Shown piece after piece: positions 47,442 to 55,955 of a stretch of DNA of 58,830 bases. The stretch comes from Lysobacteraceae bacterium. GTDB lineage: Bacteria > Pseudomonadota > Gammaproteobacteria > Xanthomonadales > Xanthomonadaceae. Made by a program: the position numbers and the translations under genes. Location of the stretch: assembly GCA_028868545.1 (NCBI GenBank), contig JAGWUF010000001.1, positions 90,204 through 149,033 on the forward strand, written 5' to 3'. Positions within the stretch are counted from its first letter, which is position 1. Every line of letters starts with the position of its first letter. The notes under the pieces were generated by a model. That model did not search any database and had not been told where the DNA came from. It was given only the letters and a program-made list of their open reading frames with translations.

Positions 47442-48193
47442 GCGCGCCGGTCGATTACGCACAGGCCGGAGAGCTGAAATTCGGCCAGGTCGGCATTGCC
47501 AACCTGCGGATCAGGACACTGGACGTGGCGCAGCTTGCCCGGGAAATGCGCGAGCGCGTGCAGCGGGCCCCCAACCTGTTTGCCCGCGCCGCGGTCATCC
47601 TGGATTTCGGCGGTCTCAGCGCCCCCCCCTCGGTGGACGAGGCCGGCGCGTTGGTGGCCGGCCTGCGTGACGCCGGCGTGCTGCCGGTCGCGCTGGCTTA
47701 CGGCACCCGCGAAATCGAGGCCCTGGCACAGCAGTTGGGCCTGCCGCTGCTGGCCAAGTTCCGCGCCCAATACGAGCGCGCAGGCGGCGCTGAAACCGCA
47801 CCTGCCGCAGCCGTGCCGACACCCGCGCCGGTGCCATCGGCAGAACCGCCCCGCCCCGCCGCCGCGCCCGGCCTGATCCAGACCACGCCGGTGCGCTCGG
47901 GCCAGCAGGTCTATGCCGAACAGCGCGACCTCACCGTGCTGGCCACGGTCGGCGCTGGCGCCGAGGTGCTTGCCGATGGCAGCATCCACATCTACGGTGC
48001 CCTGCGCGGGCGGGCACTGGCCGGTGCCCAGGGCAATGTGGACGCCCGCATCTTCTGTCGCGAGTTCCACGCCGAACTCGTGGCGGTGGCCGGGCAATAC
48101 AAGGTTCTGGAAGACATTCCGGCGGGGCTGCGCGGCAAGGCCGTGCAGGTGTGGCTGGAAAACGGCCAGCTGAAGCTTGCCGCGCTGGATTGA
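47438..48193 (+). CDS. minC: Septum site-determining protein MinC
   Basis: A 251-residue FtsZ inhibitor. The N-domain (about 1-115) has GQVGIANLRIRTLDVAQLAREM and AAVILDFGGLS. An Ala/Pro linker (about 125-150) precedes the C-terminal beta-helix with LADGSIHIYGALRGRALAGA, FCREFHAELVAVAGQY and the MinD-binding surface. It is coupled to the GNAT gene by a four-base overlap. Confidence 0.95.
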   Translation: MSAPVDYAQAGELKFGQVGIANLRIRTLDVAQLAREMRERVQRAPNLFARAAVILDFGGLSAPPSVDEAGALVAGLRDAGVLPVALAYGTREIEALAQQLGLPLLAKFRAQYERAGGAETAPAAAVPTPAPVPSAEPPRPAAAPGLIQTTPVRSGQQVYAEQRDLTVLATVGAGAEVLADGSIHIYGALRGRALAGAQGNVDARIFCREFHAELVAVAGQYKVLEDIPAGLRGKAVQVWLENGQLKLAALD

Positions 48194-48208
48194 AACACGT
48201 CGTAATTC

Positions 48209-48269
48209 GTAGAGCGGAGCTTGCTTCGCTGACGCAAACCCAACCGCAGCCGGGCAAGCCCGGCTCTAC
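48209..48269. repeat. SMAG/REP-like paired palindrome between minC and minD
   Basis: Two inverted units lie head to head. The first begins GTAGAGCGGAGCTTGC at 48209 and folds on itself through 48230. The second (48247-48269) reads GTAGAGCCGGGCTTGCCCGG on the minus strand and folds perfectly. GTAG-headed stem-loops of this type are the SMAG repeats of Stenotrophomonas. In the min transcript they would form a stable RNA structure. Confidence 0.75.
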
Positions 48270-48300
48270 AACAGACAAGATCAGGACGGAGGAAGCCAAC

Positions 48301-49113
48301 TTGGCTGAGATCATCGTAGTCACTTCAGGCAAGGGCGGCGTCGGCAAGACCACCACCAGTGCCAGTCTCGCCACCGGGCTTGCGCGTCACGGCAAGAAAG
48401 TGGCCGTCATCGACTTCGACGTCGGCCTGCGCAATCTCGACCTGATCATGGGTTGCGAGCGCCGCGTGGTGTACGACTTCGTCAACGTCATCCACGGCGA
48501 GGCCACGCTCAAGCAGGCCTTGATCAAGGACAAGCGCTTCGAAAACCTGTACGTGCTGGCCGCCAGCCAGACCCGCGACAAGGACGCCCTGAGCAAGGAC
48601 GGCGTGGAAAAGGTGCTGAAGGATCTGGCCGCCGACGGCTTCGACTTCATCCTCTGCGACTCGCCCGCGGGAATCGAGAAGGGCGCGTTCCTGGCGATGT
48701 ATTTCGCCGACAAGGCGATCGTGGTGGTGAACCCGGAAGTCTCCAGCGTGCGCGACTCCGACCGCGTGCTGGGCCTGCTGGCGTCCAAGACCCACCGTGC
48801 CGAACGCGGCGACGGCGAAGTTTCGGCCCACCTGCTGCTGACCCGCTACAGCCCGGTGCGGGTGGAAAACGGCGAAATGCTGTCGATCCAGGACGTGGAA
48901 GACGTGCTGGGCCTGAAAACCATCGGCGTGATTCCCGAATCGGGCGACGTGCTCAATGCCTCGAACAAGGGCGAGCCGGTGATCATGGACGGCGAATCCA
49001 TCGCCGGCCAGGCCTACGACGACGCCGTGGCGCGGCTGCTGGGCGAAAGTCGCCCGCTGCGCTTCACCACGGTGGAAAAGAAAGGCTTCTTCAGCAAGCT
49101 GTTCGGGGGTTGA
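48301..49113 (+). CDS. minD: Septum site-determining ATPase MinD
   Basis: A 270-residue deviant-Walker ATPase that oscillates on the membrane with MinE. It has IIVVTSGKGGVGKTTTSASL, FDVGLRNLDLIMGCERRVVYD and the C-terminal amphipathic membrane helix KKGFFSKLFGG. The start is TTG 48301 with a strong GGAGGA eight bases upstream. It gives the family start MAEIIVVTSGKGG. Confidence 0.97.
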   Translation: MAEIIVVTSGKGGVGKTTTSASLATGLARHGKKVAVIDFDVGLRNLDLIMGCERRVVYDFVNVIHGEATLKQALIKDKRFENLYVLAASQTRDKDALSKDGVEKVLKDLAADGFDFILCDSPAGIEKGAFLAMYFADKAIVVVNPEVSSVRDSDRVLGLLASKTHRAERGDGEVSAHLLLTRYSPVRVENGEMLSIQDVEDVLGLKTIGVIPESGDVLNASNKGEPVIMDGESIAGQAYDDAVARLLGESRPLRFTTVEKKGFFSKLFGG

Positions 49114-49116
49114 GGC

Positions 49117-49380
49117 ATGTCCATTTTCGATTTCCTCAAACCCAAGAAAGACACCGCCAAGACCGCGAAGAATCGCCTGGTGATCCTCATCGCGCAGGAA
49201 CGCAGCTCAGCCGGCGCGCCGGACTACCTGCCGCTGATGCGGCGCGAAATCATGGATGTGATCCGCAAGTACGTGAACGTGGATCCCGATGCAGTCAAGG
49301 TGGACGTGGTCAAGGATGGCGAGCACGACGTGCTGGACATCTCGGTCTCGCTGCCCGAACGCGGTGCCGCCCCGACCTGA
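49117..49380 (+). CDS. minE: Cell division topological specificity factor MinE
   Basis: An 87-residue protein with the N-terminal membrane/MinD helix ([21 protein letters not shown]), VILIAQERS and the topological domain [17 protein letters not shown]. It stimulates MinD ATPase. It follows minD by three bases. Confidence 0.97.
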   Translation: MSIFDFLKPKKDTAKTAKNRLVILIAQERSSAGAPDYLPLMRREIMDVIRKYVNVDPDAVKVDVVKDGEHDVLDISVSLPERGAAPT

Positions 49381-49401
49381 CCCGGCGGCCCGGGCTCTGG
49401 C

Positions 49402-49878
49402 ATGACTGTCCTCACCCTGTCGGACATCGGCTTCGATGCCCCGCGTGCGCTGCTGGCGCGCTACGGGCTGGTGCTGGTGCAGACTCGCGACGGCGACGCC
49501 ATTCCCGGCAGCTACTGGGGCGACCGCGAGGCCGGGATCATCGGCAGCACCGTGTACGCGCGCGCCGATACGCCCGTGCATTCGCTGCTGCATGAAGCCG
49601 GCCACCTGCTCGTGCTGCCGCCGGAGCGCCGCGCCGGCGTGCATACCGACGCCACCGATTCGGTGCCGGAAGAAGACGCCGTGTGCGTGCTGCAGGGCCT
49701 GCTGGCGGAAGTGCTGGGCATCGACCGTACGCGCCTGTGGGCGGACATGGACAGTTGGGGCTACACCTTCCGGCTGGGCAGCGCACGCGCCTATGTGGAA
49801 CAGGATGCGGAAGCGGCTTGGCAATGGCTGATCGCGCACGGCCTGCTGGACGCGCAACGCCGGTTGCAACTGCCTTGA
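49402..49878 (+). CDS. Small HExxH protein downstream of minCDE
   Basis: A 158-residue soluble protein of unknown family. It has a zinc-protease-like HEAGH in VHSLLHEAGHLLVLPPERR, followed by EEDAVCVLQGLLAEVLG, whose acidic residues could supply a third ligand, and a C-terminal helical part. It starts 21 bases after minE and may be cotranscribed. The HExxH is the only functional clue. Confidence 0.75.
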   Translation: MTVLTLSDIGFDAPRALLARYGLVLVQTRDGDAIPGSYWGDREAGIIGSTVYARADTPVHSLLHEAGHLLVLPPERRAGVHTDATDSVPEEDAVCVLQGLLAEVLGIDRTRLWADMDSWGYTFRLGSARAYVEQDAEAAWQWLIAHGLLDAQRRLQLP

Positions 49879-49933
49879 GACAAGGAGCAGGTTAGCGGTT
49901 AGCCTTGCGGCTCCCGCCCCACAGGTTGCCGCC

Positions 49934-51901
49934 GTGAAGCCACGCCACGTCCTGCTTGTCGTTGCCATTGCCTGCGGTCTCGGTCTGGCCGCGTGCAGGC
50001 GCGATTCGCCGGCGGTTGCACCCACGCCCAGCGCACCGGCGGCGGCGCAGCAGGAAACTGCCGACCAGTTCATCGCCCGCGTCAATCGCGAAGTGCGTGC
50101 CCTCGGTACCGAGCTCAATGCCGCGCAATGGCTGTCCAACACCGACATCAACGCCGACAGCGAGCTGGTGGCGGCCAAAGCCAATGCGCGCTGGCTGAGC
50201 CAGCTCAATGGCTGGATCGCGCAATCCGGCCGCTACCGGAACACGCCGATGGCGCCGCAGACCGCACGTGCGATGGCCTTGCTGAAGCTCTGGACCGCGA
50301 TGCCGGCGCCACGCGACCCCGCGCAGCTGGAAGAGCTCACCACCCTCGCCAGCCGGATGGAGGGCATGTACGGCGCAGGCAGCTACTGCACAGGTGCCGG
50401 CAACGCCCGCTCCTGCCGCGACATCGGCCAGCTCGGTGCCGTGCTGGCCAACAGTCGCGATTACGACACCCAGCTGGATGCCTGGAATGGCTGGCACACC
50501 ATCAGCATCCCGATGCGCAAGGACTACACCCGCTTCGTCTCGCTGGTGAACACCGGCGCGAAGGACATGGGTTTTGCCGATGCCGGGCAGTTGTGGCGTT
50601 CCGGTTACGACATGCCTGCGACCGAACTGGTCGACGAGAGCGACCGCCTGTGGCAACAAGTCAAGCCCTTGTACGAGCAGCTGCATTGCTATGCCCGCAG
50701 CCAGCTGGATGCGCGCTACGGCAAGGACAAGGGCGAACTGCCCGGCGGCCTGCTGCCCGCGCATCTGATGGGCAATTTGTGGCAGCAGGACTGGAGCAAT
50801 TTGTGGGACCTGCTGGCCCCGTATCCGGATGCCGGCAAGCTGGACATCACCGGCGCGCTGCAGAAGCGGGCGCAGGCCGAACTGGCCTTCGCGCAAGTGA
50901 GGAAGCAGGGCGACGACACCGGCTCCGCCGCCGCGCGGGCCTTCCGCATCGAGCGTGCAGCGCAGCTGTCCAGCGCCAAGCTGATGGCTCGCGATGCGGA
51001 AAGTTTCTACGTCTCGATGGGCTTGCCCAAGCTGCCCGACAGCTATTGGCAGAGGTCGCAGTTCATCCAGCCGCTGGATCGCGACGTGATGTGCCATGCC
51101 AGTGCCTGGGACATGAACATGGCCGGCGACGTGCGCACCAAGATGTGCATCACGCCGACCGAGGAGGACTACACCACGCTCTACCACGAACTGGGCCACC
51201 TGTATTACGACCTGGCCTACAACACGCAGCCGCCGATTTTCCAGAATGGCGCGCACGACGGCTTCCACGAAGCCATCGGTGACACCATCGTGCTGGCGAT
51301 GACGCCGCAATACCTGGCCTCGGCCGGATTGGTCGACGCGCCGGCACAAAGCCAGGAAGCGCTGATCAACGCGCAGATGCGGATGGCACTGACCAAGATC
51401 GCCTTCCTGCCGTTCGGCTTGATGATCGACCGCTGGCGCTGGGGCGTGTTCGACGGCTCGATCAAGCCCGACCATTACAACGCCGCCTGGTGGGCGCTGA
51501 AGGCGAAGTATCAGGGAGTGGCCCCGGTCACGCCGCGCGGCGAGGAGTACTTCGATGCCGGTGCGAAATACCACGTCCCCGCCAACACGCCCTATACCCG
51601 CTACTTCCTCGCCAACATCCTGCAGTTCCAGTTCTACAAGGCCTTGTGCGATGCCGCCGGCCACAATGGGCCGCTGCACGCCTGCAGCTTCCATGGCAGC
51701 AAGGCCGCCGGCGACAAGTACTGGGCCATGCTGTCCAGGGGCAACAGTCAGCCGTGGCAGCAGACCATGAAGGAACTCACCGGCGGCGAGAAGATGGACG
51801 CCGCGCCGCTGCTGGACTATTTCGCACCGCTGCAAACCTGGTTGCAGCAGAAGAACGCCGGACAGCACTGCGGCTGGCAGGCCCCCGCCGCGGGTGCCTG
51901 A
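49934..51901 (+). CDS. M2 family peptidyl-dipeptidase (bacterial ACE homologue), lipoprotein
   Basis: A 655-residue zinc dipeptidyl-carboxypeptidase. GTG start 49934 gives a signal with lipobox GLAAC (Cys about 21). It has the HExxH in TLYHELGHLYYDLAYNTQP and the third ligand Glu in HDGFHEAIGD about 24 residues later. The later LANILQFQFYKALC region helps form the chloride/substrate pocket in ACE. Xanthomonas ACE homologues are known to be active. It probably acts in the periplasm on peptides. Confidence 0.94.
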   Translation: MKPRHVLLVVAIACGLGLAACRRDSPAVAPTPSAPAAAQQETADQFIARVNREVRALGTELNAAQWLSNTDINADSELVAAKANARWLSQLNGWIAQSGRYRNTPMAPQTARAMALLKLWTAMPAPRDPAQLEELTTLASRMEGMYGAGSYCTGAGNARSCRDIGQLGAVLANSRDYDTQLDAWNGWHTISIPMRKDYTRFVSLVNTGAKDMGFADAGQLWRSGYDMPATELVDESDRLWQQVKPLYEQLHCYARSQLDARYGKDKGELPGGLLPAHLMGNLWQQDWSNLWDLLAPYPDAGKLDITGALQKRAQAELAFAQVRKQGDDTGSAAARAFRIERAAQLSSAKLMARDAESFYVSMGLPKLPDSYWQRSQFIQPLDRDVMCHASAWDMNMAGDVRTKMCITPTEEDYTTLYHELGHLYYDLAYNTQPPIFQNGAHDGFHEAIGDTIVLAMTPQYLASAGLVDAPAQSQEALINAQMRMALTKIAFLPFGLMIDRWRWGVFDGSIKPDHYNAAWWALKAKYQGVAPVTPRGEEYFDAGAKYHVPANTPYTRYFLANILQFQFYKALCDAAGHNGPLHACSFHGSKAAGDKYWAMLSRGNSQPWQQTMKELTGGEKMDAAPLLDYFAPLQTWLQQKNAGQHCGWQAPAAGA

Positions 51902-51925
51902 TCCGCAGCACGCAGGAACACGCAG

Positions 51926-51946
51926 AAGGCCGGTCATGCCGGCTTT
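51926..51946 (+). terminator. Terminator after the M2 peptidase gene
   Basis: AAGGCCGG (51926-51933) pairs with CCGGCTTT (51939-51946, one G-T) around TCATG and runs into a T-rich TTTCTT. Confidence 0.65.
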
Positions 51947-51976
51947 CTTCATTGCACCCGACCGCGCGATCCGCGC

Positions 51977-51982
51977 CATACT
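51977..51982 (+). promoter_or_regulatory. Candidate -10 box for a leaderless Rieske oxygenase mRNA
   Basis: CATACT lies six bases before the ATG at 51989, with no Shine-Dalgarno. TTGCAC 19 bases upstream could be the -35. Confidence 0.35.
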
Positions 51983-51988
51983 GCCGGC

Positions 51989-53071
51989 ATGGACACCGAC
52001 CTCGCCCCGCAACCGCAAGCCACCGCCACCGCCCTGCCCGCGCGCTTCTATGCCGGGCCGGCGATGGCCGACCTCGACCGCCGCGCGATCTTCGACCGCA
52101 GCTGGCAACTGGTCGCGCACGTCTCGCAATTGCGCGGCGCGGGCGACCACGTGGTCGCCAACCTCGCCGGGCTGCCGGTGATCGCGGTACGCGGCGGCGA
52201 CGACAAAATCCGGGTGATGCACAACGTCTGCCGCCATCGCGCCGGCCCCATCGCGCAGTGCGACGGCCTCGCCGCCAAGGCGCTGCGCTGCCGCTACCAC
52301 GGCTGGACCTACACCCTGGAAGGGCAGCTGCGTTCGGCCCCGGAAATGAAGGACGCGCAGGGCTTCGATGTCGCCGACGTGCGCCTGCCGCAGCTCGCCG
52401 TGCGGATCTGGCAGGGGCTGGTGTTCGCGGCGGTCGATGAAGCGCATGCGCCGGACTTCGAGGCTTTCGTCGCCGGCATCGACGCCCGCCTCGGCAGCGA
52501 CCGCGGGCTGGAGCACTACGGCGGCCACCATCGCGCCAGCTACGACATCGCCTGCAACTGGAAGGTGTACGTCGACAACTACCTCGAGGGCTACCACGTC
52601 CCGTTCGTGCATCCGGGCCTGAACCGGCTGCTGGACTACCGCAGTTACCGCACCGAACTGGTGCGCTGGCATTCGCTGCAGTGGAGCCCGCTGGAGAGCG
52701 ACCCCGCGCTGTATGGCAGCGGCGACGCGCTGTACTACTGGCTGTGGCCGAACACCATGCTCAACATCCTGCCCGGCCGGCTGCAGACCAATACCGTGGT
52801 GCCGCTGGGCGTGGATCGCTGCCGGGTGACGTTCGACAGCTACTACGCCGATGCCGGCGACGCTGCGAAGCGCGACGCCGACCTTGCCTTCAGCGACGAG
52901 GTGCAGCACGAGGACATCGGCATCTGCGAGGACGTGCAGCGCGGCATTGCCTCCGGCAGCTACGTGCCGGGCCGGCTCAACCCGCTGCGCGAAACCGGCG
53001 TCCACCATTTCCACGAACTGCTGCGCGATGCGTACCGCGGTTGCGCAGCGACTGCCGACGGCGATGACTGA
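51989..53071 (+). CDS. Rieske ring-hydroxylating-type oxygenase, alpha subunit
   Basis: A 360-residue protein. The Rieske domain (about 50-140) has CRHRAGPIAQC and CRYHGWTY, the CxH and CxxH ligands of the [2Fe-2S] cluster. The catalytic domain has NWKVYVDNYLEGYHVPFVHPGL with the two His of the mononuclear iron. It is closest in style to the choline/carnitine/glycine-betaine monooxygenases (CMO, CntA, GbcA) rather than aromatic dioxygenases. No reductase gene is adjacent. It overlaps the permease gene by eight bases, so the permease may import the substrate. Confidence 0.88.
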   Translation: MDTDLAPQPQATATALPARFYAGPAMADLDRRAIFDRSWQLVAHVSQLRGAGDHVVANLAGLPVIAVRGGDDKIRVMHNVCRHRAGPIAQCDGLAAKALRCRYHGWTYTLEGQLRSAPEMKDAQGFDVADVRLPQLAVRIWQGLVFAAVDEAHAPDFEAFVAGIDARLGSDRGLEHYGGHHRASYDIACNWKVYVDNYLEGYHVPFVHPGLNRLLDYRSYRTELVRWHSLQWSPLESDPALYGSGDALYYWLWPNTMLNILPGRLQTNTVVPLGVDRCRVTFDSYYADAGDAAKRDADLAFSDEVQHEDIGICEDVQRGIASGSYVPGRLNPLRETGVHHFHELLRDAYRGCAATADGDD

Positions 53072-54371
53072 CCCCGGCGCCGCGCGCGGGCAACCGGAGC
53101 GCAAACCGCTCGGCCCGTGGGCGGCCACCGCGCTGGTGGTCGGCAGCATGATCGGCAGCGGCGTGTTCCTGCTGCCGGCGTCGCTGGCGTCGTACGGCGG
53201 GGTCAGCTTGCTGGGCTGGGTGATCACCCTGTCCGGCGCGCTGGCGCTGGCGCTCACCTTCGCCCGGCTGGCGATGCGCTGGCCGCAGACCGGCGGCCCG
53301 TATGCGTTCGCCCGCAACGCCTTCGGCGAGGTGCCGGGGTTCATGGTGGCGTGGAGCTACTGGGTGTCGATCTGGAGCGCGAACGCGGCGATCGCGATCG
53401 CCTTCGCCGGCAGCCTGGGCGCGCTGTTCCCGGCGCTGGTGGCCACCCCGCTGCGGGCTGCCACCTGCGCGCTGGCGGGGCTGTGGCTGTGCGCCGGGAT
53501 CAACCTGCTGGGCCTGCGCGAAGCGGGGCGGATGCAGATCGTGCTGACCGTGCTCAAGTTCGTGCCGCTGGCGCTGTTCGCCGGCATCGCGATCTGGTTC
53601 GTCGAGCCCGCGCAGTTCCAGCCGTTCAACCGCAGCGGGGAGTCGCTGCCCGCGACCACCCATGCCTGCGTGGCGCTGGTGCTGTGGGCGCTGCTGGGAC
53701 TGGAGGCCGCCACCGTGCCGGCCGGCGCCATCGACGACCCGGCGCGCACCATCCCGCGCGCCACCCTGGCCGGCACCCTGCTGGCCGGCATCGCCACCGT
53801 GCTGGCGGTGACCGCGGTGATCGGCATCGTCCCGGAGGCGCAGCTGAAGGAGTCCACCGCGCCGATGGCCGATGCCGCGCGGATGCTGTGGGGCGGCTGG
53901 GCCGGCATCGCCATCGCCACGGTGGCGGCGGTGTCCTGCCTCGGCGCGCTCAACGGCTGGGTGATGCTGTCGGCGCAGATTCCGCTGGCGGCGGCCCGCG
54001 ACGGCCTGCTGCCGCGCGCCTTCGCCCGTCAGGACGCGCGCGGCACGCCGGTGTTCGGGATCGTCGCCAGCAGCCTGCTGGCCTCGCTGCTGGTGGCCGC
54101 CAACTTCAGCCGCTCGCTGGTGGCGCTGTTCACCTTCTCGATCCTGCTGTCCACCGCCGCCACCCTGCTGCCCTACCTCGCCGGCAGCGCCGCCTGGCTG
54201 CTGCGCGGCGAACGCAAGGGCCGCGCGGTCGCGGCCTTCGCGCTGGCCTACAGCGCCTATGCCCTGCTCGGCGCCGGCGCCGAGGCACTGCTGTGGGGCG
54301 GCGCGCTGCTGCTGGCGGGGGCACCGGTGTATGCGTGGATGCGCTGGTCTAGAGCTCCCCAGGCTCCATAG
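53064..54371 (+). CDS. APC superfamily amino acid/amine permease
   Basis: A 435-residue protein with about 12 transmembrane helices. It starts with the APC motif ATALVVGSMIGSGVFLLPASLA and has YAFARNAFGEVPGFMVAW and later PLAAARDGLLPRAFARQ. It is coupled to the Rieske oxygenase gene. Substrate could be an amino acid or a quaternary amine product; not determinable. Its last 23 bases overlap the Bcr-type gene. Confidence 0.9.
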   Translation: MTDPGAARGQPERKPLGPWAATALVVGSMIGSGVFLLPASLASYGGVSLLGWVITLSGALALALTFARLAMRWPQTGGPYAFARNAFGEVPGFMVAWSYWVSIWSANAAIAIAFAGSLGALFPALVATPLRAATCALAGLWLCAGINLLGLREAGRMQIVLTVLKFVPLALFAGIAIWFVEPAQFQPFNRSGESLPATTHACVALVLWALLGLEAATVPAGAIDDPARTIPRATLAGTLLAGIATVLAVTAVIGIVPEAQLKESTAPMADAARMLWGGWAGIAIATVAAVSCLGALNGWVMLSAQIPLAAARDGLLPRAFARQDARGTPVFGIVASSLLASLLVAANFSRSLVALFTFSILLSTAATLLPYLAGSAAWLLRGERKGRAVAAFALAYSAYALLGAGAEALLWGGALLLAGAPVYAWMRWSRAPQAP

Positions 54372-55590
54372 CCGCCGGCACCGCCGGCACCCGCAGCGCG
54401 CGGCCGGAGACGCGGTTTTCCCACCACCAGAACAGCCAGCCGGACAGCACGAAGGCGGCCGCGCCCAACGCCAGATGCAGGCCGCTGTCGCTGAGCAGCG
54501 GCGACAGCAGGCCGGCGATCAGCGCGTTGGCCAGCAGGCCGAAGAAGGCCTGCAGCGAGGACGCGCTGCCGCGCCGGTGCGGGTACATGTCGAGGATGGC
54601 GAGGGTGACGATGGGAAACACCAGCGCGATGCCGAACGCGAGCAAACTCATCGGCAGCACTGCCCACGGCACCGCCGGCACATCGGCCCACAGGGTGTAG
54701 CCGAGGTTGAGCGCCATCGCGCTGCCGCAGCAGGCGAAGCCGATGTTGGCCAGCCGGCGGCCGTCGATGCGCCCGGCCGAGCGACCGGACACGAACGCGC
54801 CCAGCATCATCCCGCCGATCATCGGAATGAAGAACCAGCCGAACTGCTGCTCGCTCAAACGCAAATGCTCCAGCACGAAGGCCGGGGCGGACGCGATGTA
54901 CAGGAACAGCGCGCCGAAATTGAGCGCCGCCGCCATCGACAGGCGCAGGAAGCGCGGGTTGCGAGCCATCTCCAGATAGCCGCGCAGCAGCGCCGGCGGT
55001 TGCAGCGGCAGCCGCGCCGCGGGCGGGTGGGTTTCCGGCAGCGCGCGCTGCACCGCCACGATCAGCACCAGCGCGAACGCCGCCAGGAACCAGAAGATCG
55101 CCGGCCAGCGGTGCCAGCCCAGCAGCCAGCCGCCCAGCACCGGCGCCACCGCCGGGGCGATGCCGAAGATCATCGACACCTGGCTCATCAGCCGCTGCGC
55201 GTCGTCGCCGTGCAGCACGTCGCGGATCACCGCACGGCCCACGATCAGGCCCACGCCCGCGCTCAGGCCCTGCAGCGCGCGGAACGCCAGCAGCTGCGGC
55301 AAGCTGGTGGCCAGCGCGCAGCCCACCGAGGCCAGCAGGAACACCGACAGCCCGCCCAGGATCACCCGCCGCCGCCCCAACGCGTCCGACAGCGCGCCGT
55401 GCACCAGGCTCATCCCCGCATACGCCAGCAGATAGATGCTGATGGTCTGCTGCATGGCCAGCTTGTCCGCACCCATCTGCGCGCCGATCTGCGGGAACGC
55501 CGGGAAGATGGTGTCGATGGAGAACGGGCCGAACATCGACAGCCCGCCCAGCAGCAGCGCCAGGCGGCGGAAGGAGATGGAAGGATTCAA
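54349..55590 (-). CDS. Bcr/CflA-type MFS multidrug transporter
   Basis: About 413 residues with 12 transmembrane helices. The motif FGPFSIDTIFPAFPQIGAQM, then SDALGRRRVILGGLSVFLLASVGCALA, and GRAVIRDVLHG are those of the Bcr/CflA drug:H+ antiporters (chloramphenicol, bicyclomycin, sulfonamide). No ATG lies near the conserved start. TTG 55590 (NPSISFRRLALLLGG) is the best guess, but the exact start is uncertain. Confidence 0.88.
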   Translation of the reverse strand: MNPSISFRRLALLLGGLSMFGPFSIDTIFPAFPQIGAQMGADKLAMQQTISIYLLAYAGMSLVHGALSDALGRRRVILGGLSVFLLASVGCALATSLPQLLAFRALQGLSAGVGLIVGRAVIRDVLHGDDAQRLMSQVSMIFGIAPAVAPVLGGWLLGWHRWPAIFWFLAAFALVLIVAVQRALPETHPPAARLPLQPPALLRGYLEMARNPRFLRLSMAAALNFGALFLYIASAPAFVLEHLRLSEQQFGWFFIPMIGGMMLGAFVSGRSAGRIDGRRLANIGFACCGSAMALNLGYTLWADVPAVPWAVLPMSLLAFGIALVFPIVTLAILDMYPHRRGSASSLQAFFGLLANALIAGLLSPLLSDSGLHLALGAAAFVLSGWLFWWWENRVSGRALRVPAVPAAMEPGEL

Positions 55591-55691
55591 GGGCGTGGCG
55601 ATGGGGGAATCCGGCCGACAGGGTAGCAGCGCCGGCGCTGCCGTTTGTCGCGGGAAAGCTGCGTTGCACGCCTGCAACTGCCGGCAGCCGC

Positions 55692-55697
55692 TATAAT
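55692..55697 (+). promoter_or_regulatory. -10 box of the gcvP transcript
   Basis: A consensus TATAAT lies just ahead of the riboswitch, so transcription would start at its first pairing strand. The -35 is not clear. Confidence 0.55.
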
Positions 55698-55702
55698 CGC
55701 GC

Positions 55703-55913
55703 CACACGGAGGGAGAAGCGCGCGGACCTCGTCCCGCAGCGCTGCCGAAGGCGCAACCGCCCGGAATCGCTCAGGCCCAAGACCGCCGTGTGACTACACT
55801 CTGGAGAGATCGGCAGGCCATCCATCGGCGCTGCCGGCGCCGAAGGGGCAAGAAGCCGCGCGGATTCCCCTCCCCACCCGCGCGCTTCCAAACTCTCAGG
55901 CAGAAGGACAGAG
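55703..55913 (+). ncRNA. Tandem glycine riboswitch
   Basis: Two aptamers lie in series. Aptamer I is closed by CACACGG (55703-55709) with CCGTGTG (55786-55792) and contains CCGAAGGCGCAA. After a six-base linker, aptamer II is closed by CTCTG (55799-55803) with CAGAG (55909-55913). It contains GGAGAG, GCCGAAGGGGCAAG and CTCTCAGGCAGAAGGACAGAG (spanning pieces), the hallmark glycine-riboswitch core. Genes behind it are glycine-cleavage genes in many bacteria, and gcvP follows here. Confidence 0.93.
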
Positions 55914-55955
55914 CGGGCATCCCCTTCACGCGCCCTCGCGCCCCCGGATGCCGCC
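55913..55955 (+). promoter_or_regulatory. Predicted expression platform of the glycine riboswitch
   Basis: Bases 55913-55922 (GCGGGCATCC) can pair with 55946-55954 (GGATGCCGC) with one bulge. That stem ends one base before the gcvP ATG and shares its first base with the closing stem of aptamer II. No T run follows it, so control of translation start is more likely than termination. Confidence 0.5.

Noticed and set aside
49892-53344. A 1150-codon minus-strand open frame
   Set aside because: It covers the M2 peptidase and Rieske genes, both with clear motifs. The antisense product is low-complexity and matches no family.
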